The notes under the pieces: model-generated
Databases searched by the model: none
Told to the model about the DNA's origin: nothing
Seen by the model: the letters and a program-made list of their open reading frames with translations, nothing else
Assembly (NCBI RefSeq): GCF_014775655.1
Contig: NZ_CP061274.1
Location: 310,001 to 374,000, forward strand
DNA length: 64,000 bases
Direction: 5' to 3'
Source: Clavibacter zhangzhiyongii
GTDB taxonomy: Bacteria; Actinomycetota; Actinomycetes; Actinomycetales; Microbacteriaceae
Shown: piece by piece, positions 44,012 through 52,803 of the stretch
How the letters are laid out: each line of letters starts with the position of its first letter
How positions within the stretch are numbered: the first letter of the stretch is position 1
Program-made: the position numbers and the translations under genes

Positions 44012-44427
44012 TGGCCGGGCTCACCCGCACGCACCGCACGTCCTTCCCGCGCACGGCCGGCCGCGTGGTGCTCGGCTCGTTCCTCGCGTTCGCCGGGATC
44101 ACGCACCTCACGGTCGCGCGCGAGGAGTTCCGCGCGCAGGTCCCGAAGTCGCTGCCGGTGCCCGAGGACGTGACCGTCATCGGATCCGGCGTGGCCGAGA
44201 TCACGCTCGGCTCCGCCCTGCTGTTCGCGCGCTCGCGCCGCGGCCTCGCGGGCTGGGCGGCCGCCGCGTTCTTCACGGCGATCTTCCCGGGCAACATCGC
44301 GCAGTACGTGCACAAGCGCGACGCCTTCGGCCTCGACACCGACGCCAAGCGGTTCCGCCGCCTGTTCTTCCAGCCCGTGCTGATCGGGCTGGCGCTCTGG
44401 TCGACGGGGGCGCTCCGGAAGCGCTGA
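44011..44427 (+). CDS. DoxX-family membrane protein
   Basis: A 138-residue protein with four TM helices in the DoxX pattern (GSFLAFAGITHLT at TM1, GVAEITLGSALL, then AAFFTAIFPGNIAQYVH). Its ATG shares a base with the ohr stop (TGATG), so it is coupled to organic-peroxide defence. DoxX proteins are linked to thiol/redox balance in other actinobacteria. Confidence 0.83.
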   Translation: MAGLTRTHRTSFPRTAGRVVLGSFLAFAGITHLTVAREEFRAQVPKSLPVPEDVTVIGSGVAEITLGSALLFARSRRGLAGWAAAAFFTAIFPGNIAQYVHKRDAFGLDTDAKRFRRLFFQPVLIGLALWSTGALRKR

Positions 44428-44442
44428 CCCGCCACCGCACGT

Positions 44443-44480
44443 GACGACCACCGGAACCCGCAGGGGGACCGGTGGTCGTC
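44443..44480. terminator. Hairpin terminator after the ohr operon
   Basis: GACGACCACCGG (44443-44454) and CCGGTGGTCGTC (44469-44480) form a perfect 12-base stem with a 14-base loop, 16 bases after the DoxX stop. No long T tract follows, as is common in high-GC genomes. Confidence 0.7.
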
Positions 44481-44563
44481 CGTCTTGACGCGGCCCGTCA
44501 CGCGTCGCCAGCATGGGCGCATCCGCTCCACCTGCGGTCCCTGCGTCTCGAAGGAGAGACCCC

Positions 44564-44992
44564 ATGCCCATGATCTTCGTCAACCTGCCCGTGACCGACC
44601 TGCCCCGCGCCATCGCCTTCTACGAAGCCGTCGGCTGCACGGTGAACCCCGACTTCACCGACGAGCAGGCCGCGTGCCTCGTGGTGGAGGCCGACCGCAG
44701 CGCCTTCATGCTCCTCACGCGCGACTTCTTCCAGTCGTTCCTCGACCTGCCGGTCGGCGATCCGTCCGCGAGCGCGGCGGCGATCACCGCCGTCATGCTC
44801 GACAGCCGCGAGGACGTCGACGCGCGCGCGACCGCGGGCCTCGCCGCCGGCGGATCCGAGGCCCGCCCGGCCGTCGACCTCGGCTTCATATACCAGCGCC
44901 AGCTCCGCGACCCCGACGGCAACGTGATCGAGCTGGGGCACATGGATCCGATCCCGGCGGGCGGCGTGCCGGAGGGGGCCGACGCCCGCTAG
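44564..44992 (+). CDS. VOC-family protein
   Basis: A 142-residue vicinal-oxygen-chelate-fold protein (glyoxalase/bleomycin-resistance-like) with paired beta-alpha-beta units: FVNLPVTDLPRAIAFYEAVG at the start and QRQLRDPDGNVIELGHMD at the end. Metal or substrate unknown. ATG 44564 has an AAGGAGAG site; no -10 just before it. Confidence 0.85.
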   Translation: MPMIFVNLPVTDLPRAIAFYEAVGCTVNPDFTDEQAACLVVEADRSAFMLLTRDFFQSFLDLPVGDPSASAAAITAVMLDSREDVDARATAGLAAGGSEARPAVDLGFIYQRQLRDPDGNVIELGHMDPIPAGGVPEGADAR

Positions 44993-45001
44993 CGTGCGGT
45001 C

Positions 45002-45511
45002 ATGACCTCGAGCCCCGCGCTGCACCGGACGCCCACCGGTGCCCTCGTCGTCTGGGGCGCGACGGTCGGGGCCGGAGCGGCCCTCGTCCTGCCGATCCTC
45101 GTGGCCATCGGCATCGCGATCCGCGGGACCGCGCTCGGCACCGAGCCCGAGGGCGGCCTCTGGTTCGTGGTCGTCATCGCGATCGAGGCGCTCGTCGCCG
45201 CCGTCGCGTACGCGGTGCTCGGCACCCTCACCGGGTTGCTCGCCGCTGCCGCGCACGCGCTCGGCCTGCGCCGCGGGATCCGGGCGGCCGTCGCTGCCGC
45301 GACCGCCGTCTCGGGCGTGGTGATCGCGGCGACGACCGCGGTCCTCGTGACGCTCGTCTTCGGCCTCGGCCCGCTCGAGGCCGCGGGTGCCGGGATCCTG
45401 GCCGGCGGCATCGCCGCAGGCGCCACGTGCGCGGTCTGCCTGCGGCGACGGACCCGCGAGCGCCGGACGTCCGCCGCCGCGTGGCCGCTGGCGGAGCGCG
45501 CCCCGCTCTGA
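45002..45511 (+). CDS. Membrane protein of unknown function
   Basis: A 169-residue protein with four hydrophobic segments (about 15-38, 50-75, 92-118, 122-145). No family recognised. TAGCGT lies 6 bases before ATG 45002; starts 9 bases after the VOC gene. Confidence 0.65.
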   Translation: MTSSPALHRTPTGALVVWGATVGAGAALVLPILVAIGIAIRGTALGTEPEGGLWFVVVIAIEALVAAVAYAVLGTLTGLLAAAAHALGLRRGIRAAVAAATAVSGVVIAATTAVLVTLVFGLGPLEAAGAGILAGGIAAGATCAVCLRRRTRERRTSAAAWPLAERAPL

Positions 45512-45552
45512 CGCGTCGGAGCCGATCCGCGCCGCCGCCGCGCGCGCCGCCG

Positions 45553-46677
45553 CTACCGCAGCATCCGCAGGAACGTGCGGATGTCGTCGGCCAGCAGGTC
45601 CGGCTCCTCGTGCGGCGCGAAGTGGCCGCCGCGCGGCATGGTCGTGTGGCGGACGACGTCGTAGGTGCGCTCGGCCCAGCTGCGCGGCGGGTGCACGAGG
45701 TCGTGCGGGAACACGGCGACCGCCGTCGGGACGGGCACGCGCGCCACCGGCGCGGTGCGGCCGGAGCCGTACGCGAAGTACGGGCGGAGCGACGTGCCGA
45801 TGGATCCGGTGAACCAGTACAGCGACGCGAGCGTCAGCAGGTGGTCGTCGCTGAAGCGGCGCGACACGTCGCCGTCGCGGTCGCTCCACGCGCGGTGCTT
45901 CTCGAGGATCCACGACAGCAGCCCCACGGGCGAGTCCTGCAGCGCGGGCGCGAGGGTGAGCGGACGCGTCTTCTGCTGGTGCTCGTAGCCGCCCTCGTCC
46001 GCCTCCCACGTGCGCATCTCCTCCACGTGCGCGCGCTCCTCGTCGGTGAGCGTCGACTCGTCGAGGTCCCGCGGCGCGGCCACCGCCATCAGGTGGATCC
46101 CCGCCACCGCCTCCGGGTGCGCCTCCGCCAGCCGCGACGTGATCCCGGCGCCGAGGTCGCCGCCGTGCGCCGCGTACCGCGCGAAGCCGAGCTCCTCCGC
46201 CATGAGCCGGTGCCAGAGCTCGTGCGTCTGCTCGTCGATGCGCGGCCGCGGCGGGGAGAACGGGAAGCCGGGGAGCGCGGGGACGATCACGGTCACGGCG
46301 TCGTCCGCCTCGCCGCCGAAGCGGGACGGCTGCGAGAGGCGCTCGGCGAGCGGTACCAGCTCGAGCGCGGAGCTCGGCCAGCCGTTCGTGAGGATCACCG
46401 GGAGGCCGCCCGGCCGCTCGGCGTCGAAGCGCAGGTAGGAGAGCGGGGTCCCGTCGAGGTCGGCGACCGCCCACGGGAGCGCGCGGATCTCGCGCTCGCG
46501 CGCCCGCCAGTCGAAGCCGTCGGCCCACACGCCGGCGAGGCGGCGCAGCAGGGCCTGGTCGGTGCCGGCTTCCCACGGCTCGACGGGCCACGGGGCGGCC
46601 CAGCGCGTGCGGCGGATCCGGTCGCGGAGGTCGTCGAGGTCGGCGTAGGTGACATGCAGGGGGAGCGGGTGGGTCAT
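45553..46677 (-). CDS. Epoxide hydrolase, alpha/beta fold (EHN family)
   Basis: A 374-residue protein with the N-terminal epoxide-hydrolase lid domain (residues about 1-95) and alpha/beta core. Nucleophile is D174 in AHGGDLGAG; oxyanion loop NGWPSS near 98; catalytic His in RGGHFAPHEEP near 350; the middle W-rich segment fits the cap. Opens epoxides to diols. Preceded by a MerR gene on the same strand, 90 bases upstream. Confidence 0.9.
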   Translation of the reverse strand: MTHPLPLHVTYADLDDLRDRIRRTRWAAPWPVEPWEAGTDQALLRRLAGVWADGFDWRAREREIRALPWAVADLDGTPLSYLRFDAERPGGLPVILTNGWPSSALELVPLAERLSQPSRFGGEADDAVTVIVPALPGFPFSPPRPRIDEQTHELWHRLMAEELGFARYAAHGGDLGAGITSRLAEAHPEAVAGIHLMAVAAPRDLDESTLTDEERAHVEEMRTWEADEGGYEHQQKTRPLTLAPALQDSPVGLLSWILEKHRAWSDRDGDVSRRFSDDHLLTLASLYWFTGSIGTSLRPYFAYGSGRTAPVARVPVPTAVAVFPHDLVHPPRSWAERTYDVVRHTTMPRGGHFAPHEEPDLLADDIRTFLRMLR

Positions 46678-46767
46678 CGTCGGTCCTCCGGTGCGGGGCG
46701 GGCGGTGCGTGGGGCCATCCTCCTCCGGGCAGAGGACGAGGATCGGGCGCGTCGTCGCGCCCCGCTC

Positions 46768-47700
46768 CTAGGCTTCGGCCCAGTCCGGCATGCTCAGCTC
46801 CACCACCAGCTCGATGCAGCGGAGGCGCGCGGGCGAGTGGTCGTAGGGCATCCGCGTGAGGGCCTCGGCCGCGGTCAGGGCGCCGTGCCCCCGGCCGGGA
46901 CCCGCGCCGGGCTCCTCCTCGCTGCCGTCGGAGCCGTCGGGGTGCAGCCGCTCCCACTCGTCGAACAGGGCGTCGTCGTCCTCGTGCTGGCCGGACTCCC
47001 GGATGGCCGCGTCCAGCGCGCGCTCGAACGCGTGCCGGGCGGCGGCGGCCTGCGCGACGCGGGGATCATCCACCGCCACCGCGTCGTCGAGCGCCTCCTC
47101 GGCGGCGTCGACCCGGTCGGCCTCCGCGCGCAGCTCCGGGCGGGTGGCGAGGGCGACGGCCCGCGAGGCGTGCACGGCGGCGCCGAGCGGGCCGAACATG
47201 CGCTCCATCACCAGGAGGGCGTCGAGGTCGGCCGGCCGCACGGATCCGGCGGGCAGGCCGTCGAGCCGCCGCGCGACGAAGTCGGAGAGGAGCCCGAGCC
47301 GGGGGCCGCGGGTGCGCATGCGCTGCACGGCGACGCGCTGCCGCCCGATCTCCGCCTCGCGCTCGGCGAGGGAGGCGTCCAGCCGCTCCAGGATCCCGTC
47401 GACGTCGGGGCGCGCCTCCGCGTCCACGTCGACGGGTGCCGCGCTGACGGCGTCGGGGCCCGCGCCGACGAACGCCTCGCGGATGTCGCCCAGGGCGATC
47501 CCGGCGTCGACGGTCCGGAGGATCCACAGCAGCCGCATCATGTCGTCGTGCCCGTAGCGCCGGCGGTCGTCGGCGCCGCGCTCGGGCTCCGGCAGCAGGC
47601 CGATGCGGTGGTAGTGGCGGATGGCCCGCGGGGTCGTGCCGGCGAACGCGGCGGCGTCGCCGATCTTGACCGAGCGGGGCGGGATGAGGGACGGGTGCAT
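46768..47700 (-). CDS. MerR-family regulator with long C-terminal domain
   Basis: A 310-residue protein: MerR HTH at residues 10-80 (VKIGDAAAFAGTTPRAIRHYHRIGLL), a long helical segment (about 105-135), then a C-terminal region of about 180 residues with acidic stretches (QHEDDDALFDEWERLHPDGS), probably a ligand domain. Unusually long compared with the 120-150 of typical MerR proteins. ATG 47700 has GAGGAAGG upstream. Likely controls itself and the epoxide hydrolase. Confidence 0.82.
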   Translation of the reverse strand: MHPSLIPPRSVKIGDAAAFAGTTPRAIRHYHRIGLLPEPERGADDRRRYGHDDMMRLLWILRTVDAGIALGDIREAFVGAGPDAVSAAPVDVDAEARPDVDGILERLDASLAEREAEIGRQRVAVQRMRTRGPRLGLLSDFVARRLDGLPAGSVRPADLDALLVMERMFGPLGAAVHASRAVALATRPELRAEADRVDAAEEALDDAVAVDDPRVAQAAAARHAFERALDAAIRESGQHEDDDALFDEWERLHPDGSDGSEEEPGAGPGRGHGALTAAEALTRMPYDHSPARLRCIELVVELSMPDWAEA

Positions 47701-47723
47701 GGACGGGCCTTCCTCGCGGTGGA

Positions 47724-47743
47724 TGTGGTCCCACTGGATCACA
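47724..47743. promoter_or_regulatory. MerR-type dyad upstream of the long MerR gene
   Basis: TGTGGTCC (47724-47731) and GGATCACA (47736-47743) form an inverted repeat matching 7 of 8, spacer 4 bases, 24 bases upstream of the start. Consistent with autoregulation. Confidence 0.6.
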
Positions 47744-47794
47744 TGACGCCGCGTCACCTGCAAGCCCGGCCGCGTGCGACCCCCGTCCGGCGGG

Positions 47795-48853
47795 CTACGT
47801 GCGCCGCCGCCTGGCCATCACCGCGCGCTGCAGCAGCACGAACACCAGCAGGATCCCGCCCGTGATGATCGTGGTCGCCTCGGGCGGGATGCCGCCGTCG
47901 CGCGTGATGAGCACGTTCATGAGCCCCAGCACGAGCGCGCCCACGACCGAGCCGAGCACGAAGCCCACGCCGCCGGTGAGGAGCGTGCCGCCGATCACGG
48001 TCGCGGCGATCGCGTCGAGCTCCCAGCCGATGCCGGTGATGTTCTGCGCGCTGCCGAGGCGGGCCGTGTAGATCACGGAGGCGAGGCCGGCGAGCGTGCC
48101 GCTGATCACATAGACGGCGAGCTTCGTGCGGCGCACGGGCAGGCCCATGAGCGCGGCCGACTGCTCGGATCCGCCCGTCGCGTACACGGTGCGGCCGAGG
48201 CGCGTGCGGTGCAGCACGAAGAACGCCACCGCCACCACCACGAGCGCGATGAGCACGCCGGGCGTCGTCACGACGTCGTTGACCTTCGGCCCGTCGACCA
48301 CCTTCATGTTCGTGCCGAGCGAGCGCAGCGGCGACTCGTCGTCGAGGCGCTCGGGCACGGTGCTGAGGATGGAGGCGAGGCCGCGGCCGAGGAACATCAT
48401 CGCGAGCGTCGCGATGAACGGCTGCACGTCGAAGTACTGGATCAGCACGCCCGAGACGACGCCGGAGGCCGTGCCGATGAGGATCATCAGCACCATCACC
48501 ACCCACGGGTCCCATCCCGCGTTCGCGAGGATCACGCCGGCGACGCTGCTGACCGCGACGATCGCGCCGACGGACAGGTCGATGCCGCCGGTGAGGATCA
48601 CGAACGTCAGGCCCACGGCGAGCACGATCACGTGCGCGTTGTTGATGAGCAGGTTCGACAGCGTGTTGGCCTGCAGGATGCGGCCGTACGCGATCTCGCC
48701 GTAGGCCAGCATCGCGAGCAGGATCACCAGGGCGGCGACGGTCGGCAGCGAGTCGAGGCGGAGGCGCATGCGGCGCCGCGGCGGGCGGGGAGCCGTGCCG
48801 GGACCCGGCGCGGGCGTCGGGGCGAGGGGCGGGCGGATCGTCGTGGCGCTCAT
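47795..48853 (-). CDS. yjfF: Sugar ABC importer permease, YjfF-like
   Basis: A 352-residue RbsC-family permease with about nine TM helices. Family signature GGIDLSVGAIVAVSS near residue 88 and GTLLTGGVGFVLGSVVGALVLGL near 285 are clear. Last gene of the ytfQ-ytfR-ytfT-yjfF-type operon; coupled to the previous permease by ATGA. Confidence 0.87.
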   Translation of the reverse strand: MSATTIRPPLAPTPAPGPGTAPRPPRRRMRLRLDSLPTVAALVILLAMLAYGEIAYGRILQANTLSNLLINNAHVIVLAVGLTFVILTGGIDLSVGAIVAVSSVAGVILANAGWDPWVVMVLMILIGTASGVVSGVLIQYFDVQPFIATLAMMFLGRGLASILSTVPERLDDESPLRSLGTNMKVVDGPKVNDVVTTPGVLIALVVVAVAFFVLHRTRLGRTVYATGGSEQSAALMGLPVRRTKLAVYVISGTLAGLASVIYTARLGSAQNITGIGWELDAIAATVIGGTLLTGGVGFVLGSVVGALVLGLMNVLITRDGGIPPEATTIITGGILLVFVLLQRAVMARRRRT

Positions 48854-49926
48854 GCGGGCACGGCCTCCTTCTCGGTCGGCACGGCGGTGGGCGTCGGGGT
48901 GCGGCGCCTCGTGAACAGCGCGCGCACGCGCCGGGACTGCAGGAGGCACAGCGCCACGATCACGATCGCCTTGAAGGCGGGCGTGGCCGAGGAGGAGATG
49001 CCGAGGAACACGACCGTCTTGTCGAGGGTCGCGATGAGCAGCGCGCCGACGGCGGCCCCGAGCAGGTGGAACTTGCCGCCCGCGAGCGAGGTGCCGCCGA
49101 TCACGACCGCGAGGATCGCGTCGAGCTCCAGCTGGTAGCCGGTGCGGGAGACGTCGACCGTCATGACGCTCGCGGTCGCGAAGATCCCGGCGACGCCCGC
49201 GAGCAGGCCGCTCGCGATGTACGCCGTGAACAGGAGCGCGCGGCGATCGAGGCCCGCGAGGCGGGCGGCCTGCGGGTCCATGCCGATCGCCTCGATCATG
49301 AGCCCGAGGGCGCTGCGCCGCACGAGCACGGCGACCGCGACGGTGATGAGCACGGCCAGCAGGAACACCACCGGCAGCCCCACGAGGTAGCCGTTCGCGA
49401 CCCAGCGGAACGGCTCGTTCGACGCGGCCGTGTTCTGCCCCGCCGTGATCACCTTCGCGAGGCCGCGGCCGGCGAGCATGATCACGAGCGTGCTGATGAA
49501 CGGCTGCAGCCCCACGACGGAGACGAGCATGCCGTTCACCGCGCCGAGGATCCCGGCGATGAGGAGCGCGAGGCCCATCGCGCCGAGCGCGACGCCGAGC
49601 GAGTCAGATCCGGCCGCCTTCAGGAACTCCATGGAGACGGCGCCGGCGACCACCATGATCGAGCCGACGCTGAGGTCGATGCCGCCGGTCGCGATGACGA
49701 GGCACATGCCGATCGCGATCATGAGCACGGGCGCGGCGGCCCGCAGGATGTCGACGAGGTTCCCGACGAGGGCGCCCGTGTCGGGGTTCACCGAGAGGGC
49801 GAGGTAGCCGGGGTCCTTCGCGACGTTCACCGCCAGCAGCAGGAGGATCGCGACGGATCCCCAGAACCACGGCCGGTGCAGCAGGTCGGCGAGCGGGCGG
49901 GCGGGTGCGGTCCTGGTGCCGCTCAT
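48850..49926 (-). CDS. ytfT: Sugar ABC importer permease, YtfT-like
   Basis: A 358-residue RbsC-family permease with about nine TM helices; GGIDLSVGSIMVVAGAV near residue 80 and GGTSLAGGKFHLLGAAVGALL near 295 are family landmarks. Two different permeases in one operon is the rule for YtfT/YjfF galactofuranose importers. Coupled on both sides by ATGA overlaps. Confidence 0.88.
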   Translation of the reverse strand: MSGTRTAPARPLADLLHRPWFWGSVAILLLLAVNVAKDPGYLALSVNPDTGALVGNLVDILRAAAPVLMIAIGMCLVIATGGIDLSVGSIMVVAGAVSMEFLKAAGSDSLGVALGAMGLALLIAGILGAVNGMLVSVVGLQPFISTLVIMLAGRGLAKVITAGQNTAASNEPFRWVANGYLVGLPVVFLLAVLITVAVAVLVRRSALGLMIEAIGMDPQAARLAGLDRRALLFTAYIASGLLAGVAGIFATASVMTVDVSRTGYQLELDAILAVVIGGTSLAGGKFHLLGAAVGALLIATLDKTVVFLGISSSATPAFKAIVIVALCLLQSRRVRALFTRRRTPTPTAVPTEKEAVPA

Positions 49927-51536
49927 CGGCGGGCCTCCTCGGCGGATGCGGAAAGGGGTGCGGGTGCGGGTGCGTGCGCGCCGGCCGGCTCGGGCACGGC
50001 GTCGAGGTCGACGTCCGACACGCCCTCCTCGGCGATGGCGGCGACGATCGACTCGGCCGTCACGTCGGGTCCGGCCTCGAGCTCGGCGATTTTGCGGTGG
50101 TCCTTGAGCACGACGATGCGGTCGCTGAGCCGCACCACCTCCTCGAGCTCCGAGGAGATGAACACGACGGCGACGCCCGTGTCGGCGAGGGCGGCGACCT
50201 GCTCCTGGATCTCGGCCTTGGCGCCCACGTCGATCCCGCGGGTCGGCTCGTCGAGGATCAGCAGCTCCGGCTCGGTCGCCAGCCACCGCCCGAGCAGCAC
50301 CTTCTGCTGGTTGCCGCCGGACAGGTTGCGGATGGGCCGGTCGGGGTCCGCGGGCCGCACGTTGAGCTCGGTGAGGTACTTCGCGACGATGCGGTCCTTC
50401 TCCTTGCGCGGCAGGGGACGTGCCCAGCCGCGCTTCGCCTGCACGGCGAGCACGAGGTTCTCCCGCACGCTGAGGTCGCGGATGATCCCCTCGTCGCGCC
50501 GGTTCTCGCTGGAGAACGCGATGCGGTGCTTCAGCGCCTTGGCGGGGGAGGAGATGGCGACGGGCGCGCCGTCCATGGTCACGGATCCGGAGTCCGGCTT
50601 GTCGACGCCGTAGAGGAGGCGCGCGAGCTCGGTGCGGCCGGAGCCGAGGAGCCCGGCGAGGCCGACGACCTCGCCGCGGCGGAGCTCCACGTCGGTCGCG
50701 TCGAGCGAGCCCTTCCGGCCGATCCCGGTGGCCCGGTACACGGGCTCCCCGTCGGCGACCTCCCGCGAGGCGCGCTCGCGGTCGAGGGAGCGGAGGGTCT
50801 GGAGGTCCTTGCCGATCATCTCCGCGATGAGGCCGGCGCGGTCGATGTCGCACGTGAGGTGCTCGCCCACGCGCCTGCCGTTGCGGAGCACCGTGAGCCG
50901 GTCGCTGATCGCGAAGACCTGGTCGAGGAAGTGGGAGACGAAGAGGATGGCGACGCCCTCGTCGCGGAGGCGCCGCATCACGCGGAAGAGGCCCTCGACC
51001 TCGTCGGCGTCGAGGCTGGAGGTCGGCTCGTCGAGGATCAGCACCTTCGCGTCGATGACGGTGGCGCGGCTGATGGCGACGAGCTGCTGCAGCGCGAGGC
51101 TGAGCGAGGAGAGCGGGGTGCGCGGATCCAGGTGGCCGAGCCCCACGCGCGCCAGCACCTCGGAGGCGGCGCGGTGCGTGCCCTTCCAGTCGATGCCGAA
51201 CCGGCCGCGCCGCTCGTGGCCGAGCATGACGTTCTCGCCGATGGTGAGGTTCCCGCAGAGGTTGACCTCCTGGTAGACCGTGGAGATCCCGGCGGCCTGC
51301 GCGTCGGCCGTGCCGGAGATGCGCCGGTCGGCGCCGTCGACCACGACGCGGCCGGAGTCGATCCCGTAGACGCCCGTGAGCGCCTTGATGAGCGTCGACT
51401 TCCCGGCGCCGTTCTCGCCCATGAGCGTGTGGACCTCGCCGGGGAACAGGCGGAGGTCGACCCCGTCGAGCGCCTTGACGCCGGGGAAGGAGATGGTGAT
51501 GCCCTGCATCTCGACGATCGGGCTGGGTGCCTGCAT
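49923..51536 (-). CDS. ytfR: Sugar ABC importer double-domain ATPase, YtfR-like
   Basis: A 537-residue protein with two ABC domains: first Walker A GENGAGKST near residue 40 and second degenerate GLLGSGRTE near 290; signature in domain 2 LSGGNQQKVLLGRWLA; Walker B in both (LILDEPTSSLD, LILDEPTRGID). This asymmetry is normal for RbsA/MglA/YtfR. 94 bases downstream of the binding-protein gene. Confidence 0.92.
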   Translation of the reverse strand: MQAPSPIVEMQGITISFPGVKALDGVDLRLFPGEVHTLMGENGAGKSTLIKALTGVYGIDSGRVVVDGADRRISGTADAQAAGISTVYQEVNLCGNLTIGENVMLGHERRGRFGIDWKGTHRAASEVLARVGLGHLDPRTPLSSLSLALQQLVAISRATVIDAKVLILDEPTSSLDADEVEGLFRVMRRLRDEGVAILFVSHFLDQVFAISDRLTVLRNGRRVGEHLTCDIDRAGLIAEMIGKDLQTLRSLDRERASREVADGEPVYRATGIGRKGSLDATDVELRRGEVVGLAGLLGSGRTELARLLYGVDKPDSGSVTMDGAPVAISSPAKALKHRIAFSSENRRDEGIIRDLSVRENLVLAVQAKRGWARPLPRKEKDRIVAKYLTELNVRPADPDRPIRNLSGGNQQKVLLGRWLATEPELLILDEPTRGIDVGAKAEIQEQVAALADTGVAVVFISSELEEVVRLSDRIVVLKDHRKIAELEAGPDVTAESIVAAIAEEGVSDVDLDAVPEPAGAHAPAPAPLSASAEEARR

Positions 51537-51630
51537 GGCGCGTGCTCCGTTCCTCCGGCGTCGTCGCCGGACGGGTGGGGGCGGCGGGGCGGGTGATCCG
51601 CCCCGCCGCCGGGTGTTCCGTGCGGGCGGG

Positions 51631-52635
51631 CTAGAACTTCCGGTCGGGCAGCGCGGTGGCGGCCTTCTCGGGGGAGTCGAACGTGTCCGACGGGACGACG
51701 ATCGACGACTCGACGCTCTCGCCGTCGAGGAGCGCCTGCACGGCCTCGAGCGCGGTGTCGCCGAACAGCGGGTTGTACTCGGCGACGAAGCTGAGCTTGC
51801 CGTCGGCCAGGGCCTGGAGCGCGCCCTTCGTGCCGTCGATGGTCGCGATCTTCACGTCCTCGCCGGGCGTGAGGCCCGCCTCCTCGACGGCCTGGACGGC
51901 GCCGAGGCCCATCTCGTCGTTCTGCGCGAAGACCATCTGCACGTCGTTCGCGTTCGACTTGAGCACGGTCTCGAAGACGCTCTTGGCCTCCTCGGTCGAC
52001 CAGTTCGCGGTCTGCGCGCCGACCTCGGTGAACGCGGCGTCGGCGCCGATGACCTCGTCCCAGCCCTCGTTGCGCTCGTTGACGACCGAGACGCCCGCGG
52101 GGCCCTCGAGCGTGAAGTACTTGCCGCCCTCGGGCAGCGCGGTCTTCGCCCACTCGGCGACGGATCCGCTCACGGCGATGTTGTCGGGCGCGATGCGGGT
52201 CGCGTAGAGCGAGTCGTCGTCCGGCTCGATGCCGCGGTCGATGAGGACCACGGGGATCTCGGCCTCCTTGGCGCGCTCGAGCGAGTCCTCCCAGCCGGAT
52301 CCCTCGGTGGCCGAGAGCAGGATCACGTCGACGCCCTCGTCGACGAACGACGTGAACGCGTCGATCTGCGACTTCTGGTCGTTGTTGGTGGCCGGCGCGT
52401 ACTTGAGGTCGAACCCGGCCTCCTTCGTGAAGGTGTCCTGGATGTTCTTCTCGTTGGCCTGGCGCCAGGCGCCCTCGGGGCCGACCGCGACGAATCCCAC
52501 GGTGGCGGTCTCGCCGCCGCTGTCCGCGGCTCCGCCCGCCGTGGATCCGGTGCCGGAGTTGCTGTTGCAGGCCGTGAGGCCGAGGGCGATGACCCCGGCT
52601 GCGGCGATGGTGGCGAAGCGCCTCTTCGTGGACAT
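51631..52635 (-). CDS. ytfQ: Sugar-binding lipoprotein, YtfQ-like
   Basis: A 334-residue binding protein with a lipobox LTAC (lipidated Cys at residue 23) and a periplasmic-binding type 1 fold. The regions TVGFVAVGPEGAWRQANE and GVDVILLSATEGSGWEDS closely follow E. coli YtfQ, the galactofuranose-binding protein, so a furanose sugar is a good guess. ATG 52635 has an AAGGAGGAG ribosome site. Two LacI-type operators lie 97-145 bases upstream. Confidence 0.9.
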   Translation of the reverse strand: MSTKRRFATIAAAGVIALGLTACNSNSGTGSTAGGAADSGGETATVGFVAVGPEGAWRQANEKNIQDTFTKEAGFDLKYAPATNNDQKSQIDAFTSFVDEGVDVILLSATEGSGWEDSLERAKEAEIPVVLIDRGIEPDDDSLYATRIAPDNIAVSGSVAEWAKTALPEGGKYFTLEGPAGVSVVNERNEGWDEVIGADAAFTEVGAQTANWSTEEAKSVFETVLKSNANDVQMVFAQNDEMGLGAVQAVEEAGLTPGEDVKIATIDGTKGALQALADGKLSFVAEYNPLFGDTALEAVQALLDGESVESSIVVPSDTFDSPEKAATALPDRKF

Positions 52636-52731
52636 GTATCTCCTCCTTGAGATGGTGGGACGTCGGCGTCCCGGTCGGCCCTCGGGGGCCGGTGGTGCTG
52701 CGGTGGCGCGGGGTGCTGCCGCGTGCTCGGA

Positions 52732-52745
52732 TGTTACCGGTAACA
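52732..52745. promoter_or_regulatory. LacI-type operator 1
   Basis: TGTTACCGGTAACA is a perfect 14-base palindrome upstream of ytfQ, with the central CCGG typical of LacI-family sites. Its centre is 35 bases from operator 2. Confidence 0.85.
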
Positions 52746-52766
52746 GTTCGAGCGGCACAAGGGTGC

Positions 52767-52780
52767 TGTTACCGGGAACA
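52767..52780. promoter_or_regulatory. LacI-type operator 2
   Basis: TGTTACCGGGAACA differs from operator 1 by one base. It is 24 bases before the stop of the second ATPase gene, so it also lies within the same intergenic region as operator 1. Confidence 0.8.
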
Positions 52781-52803
52781 TCCGCATGCGCTCGCGGAGG
52801 ACC

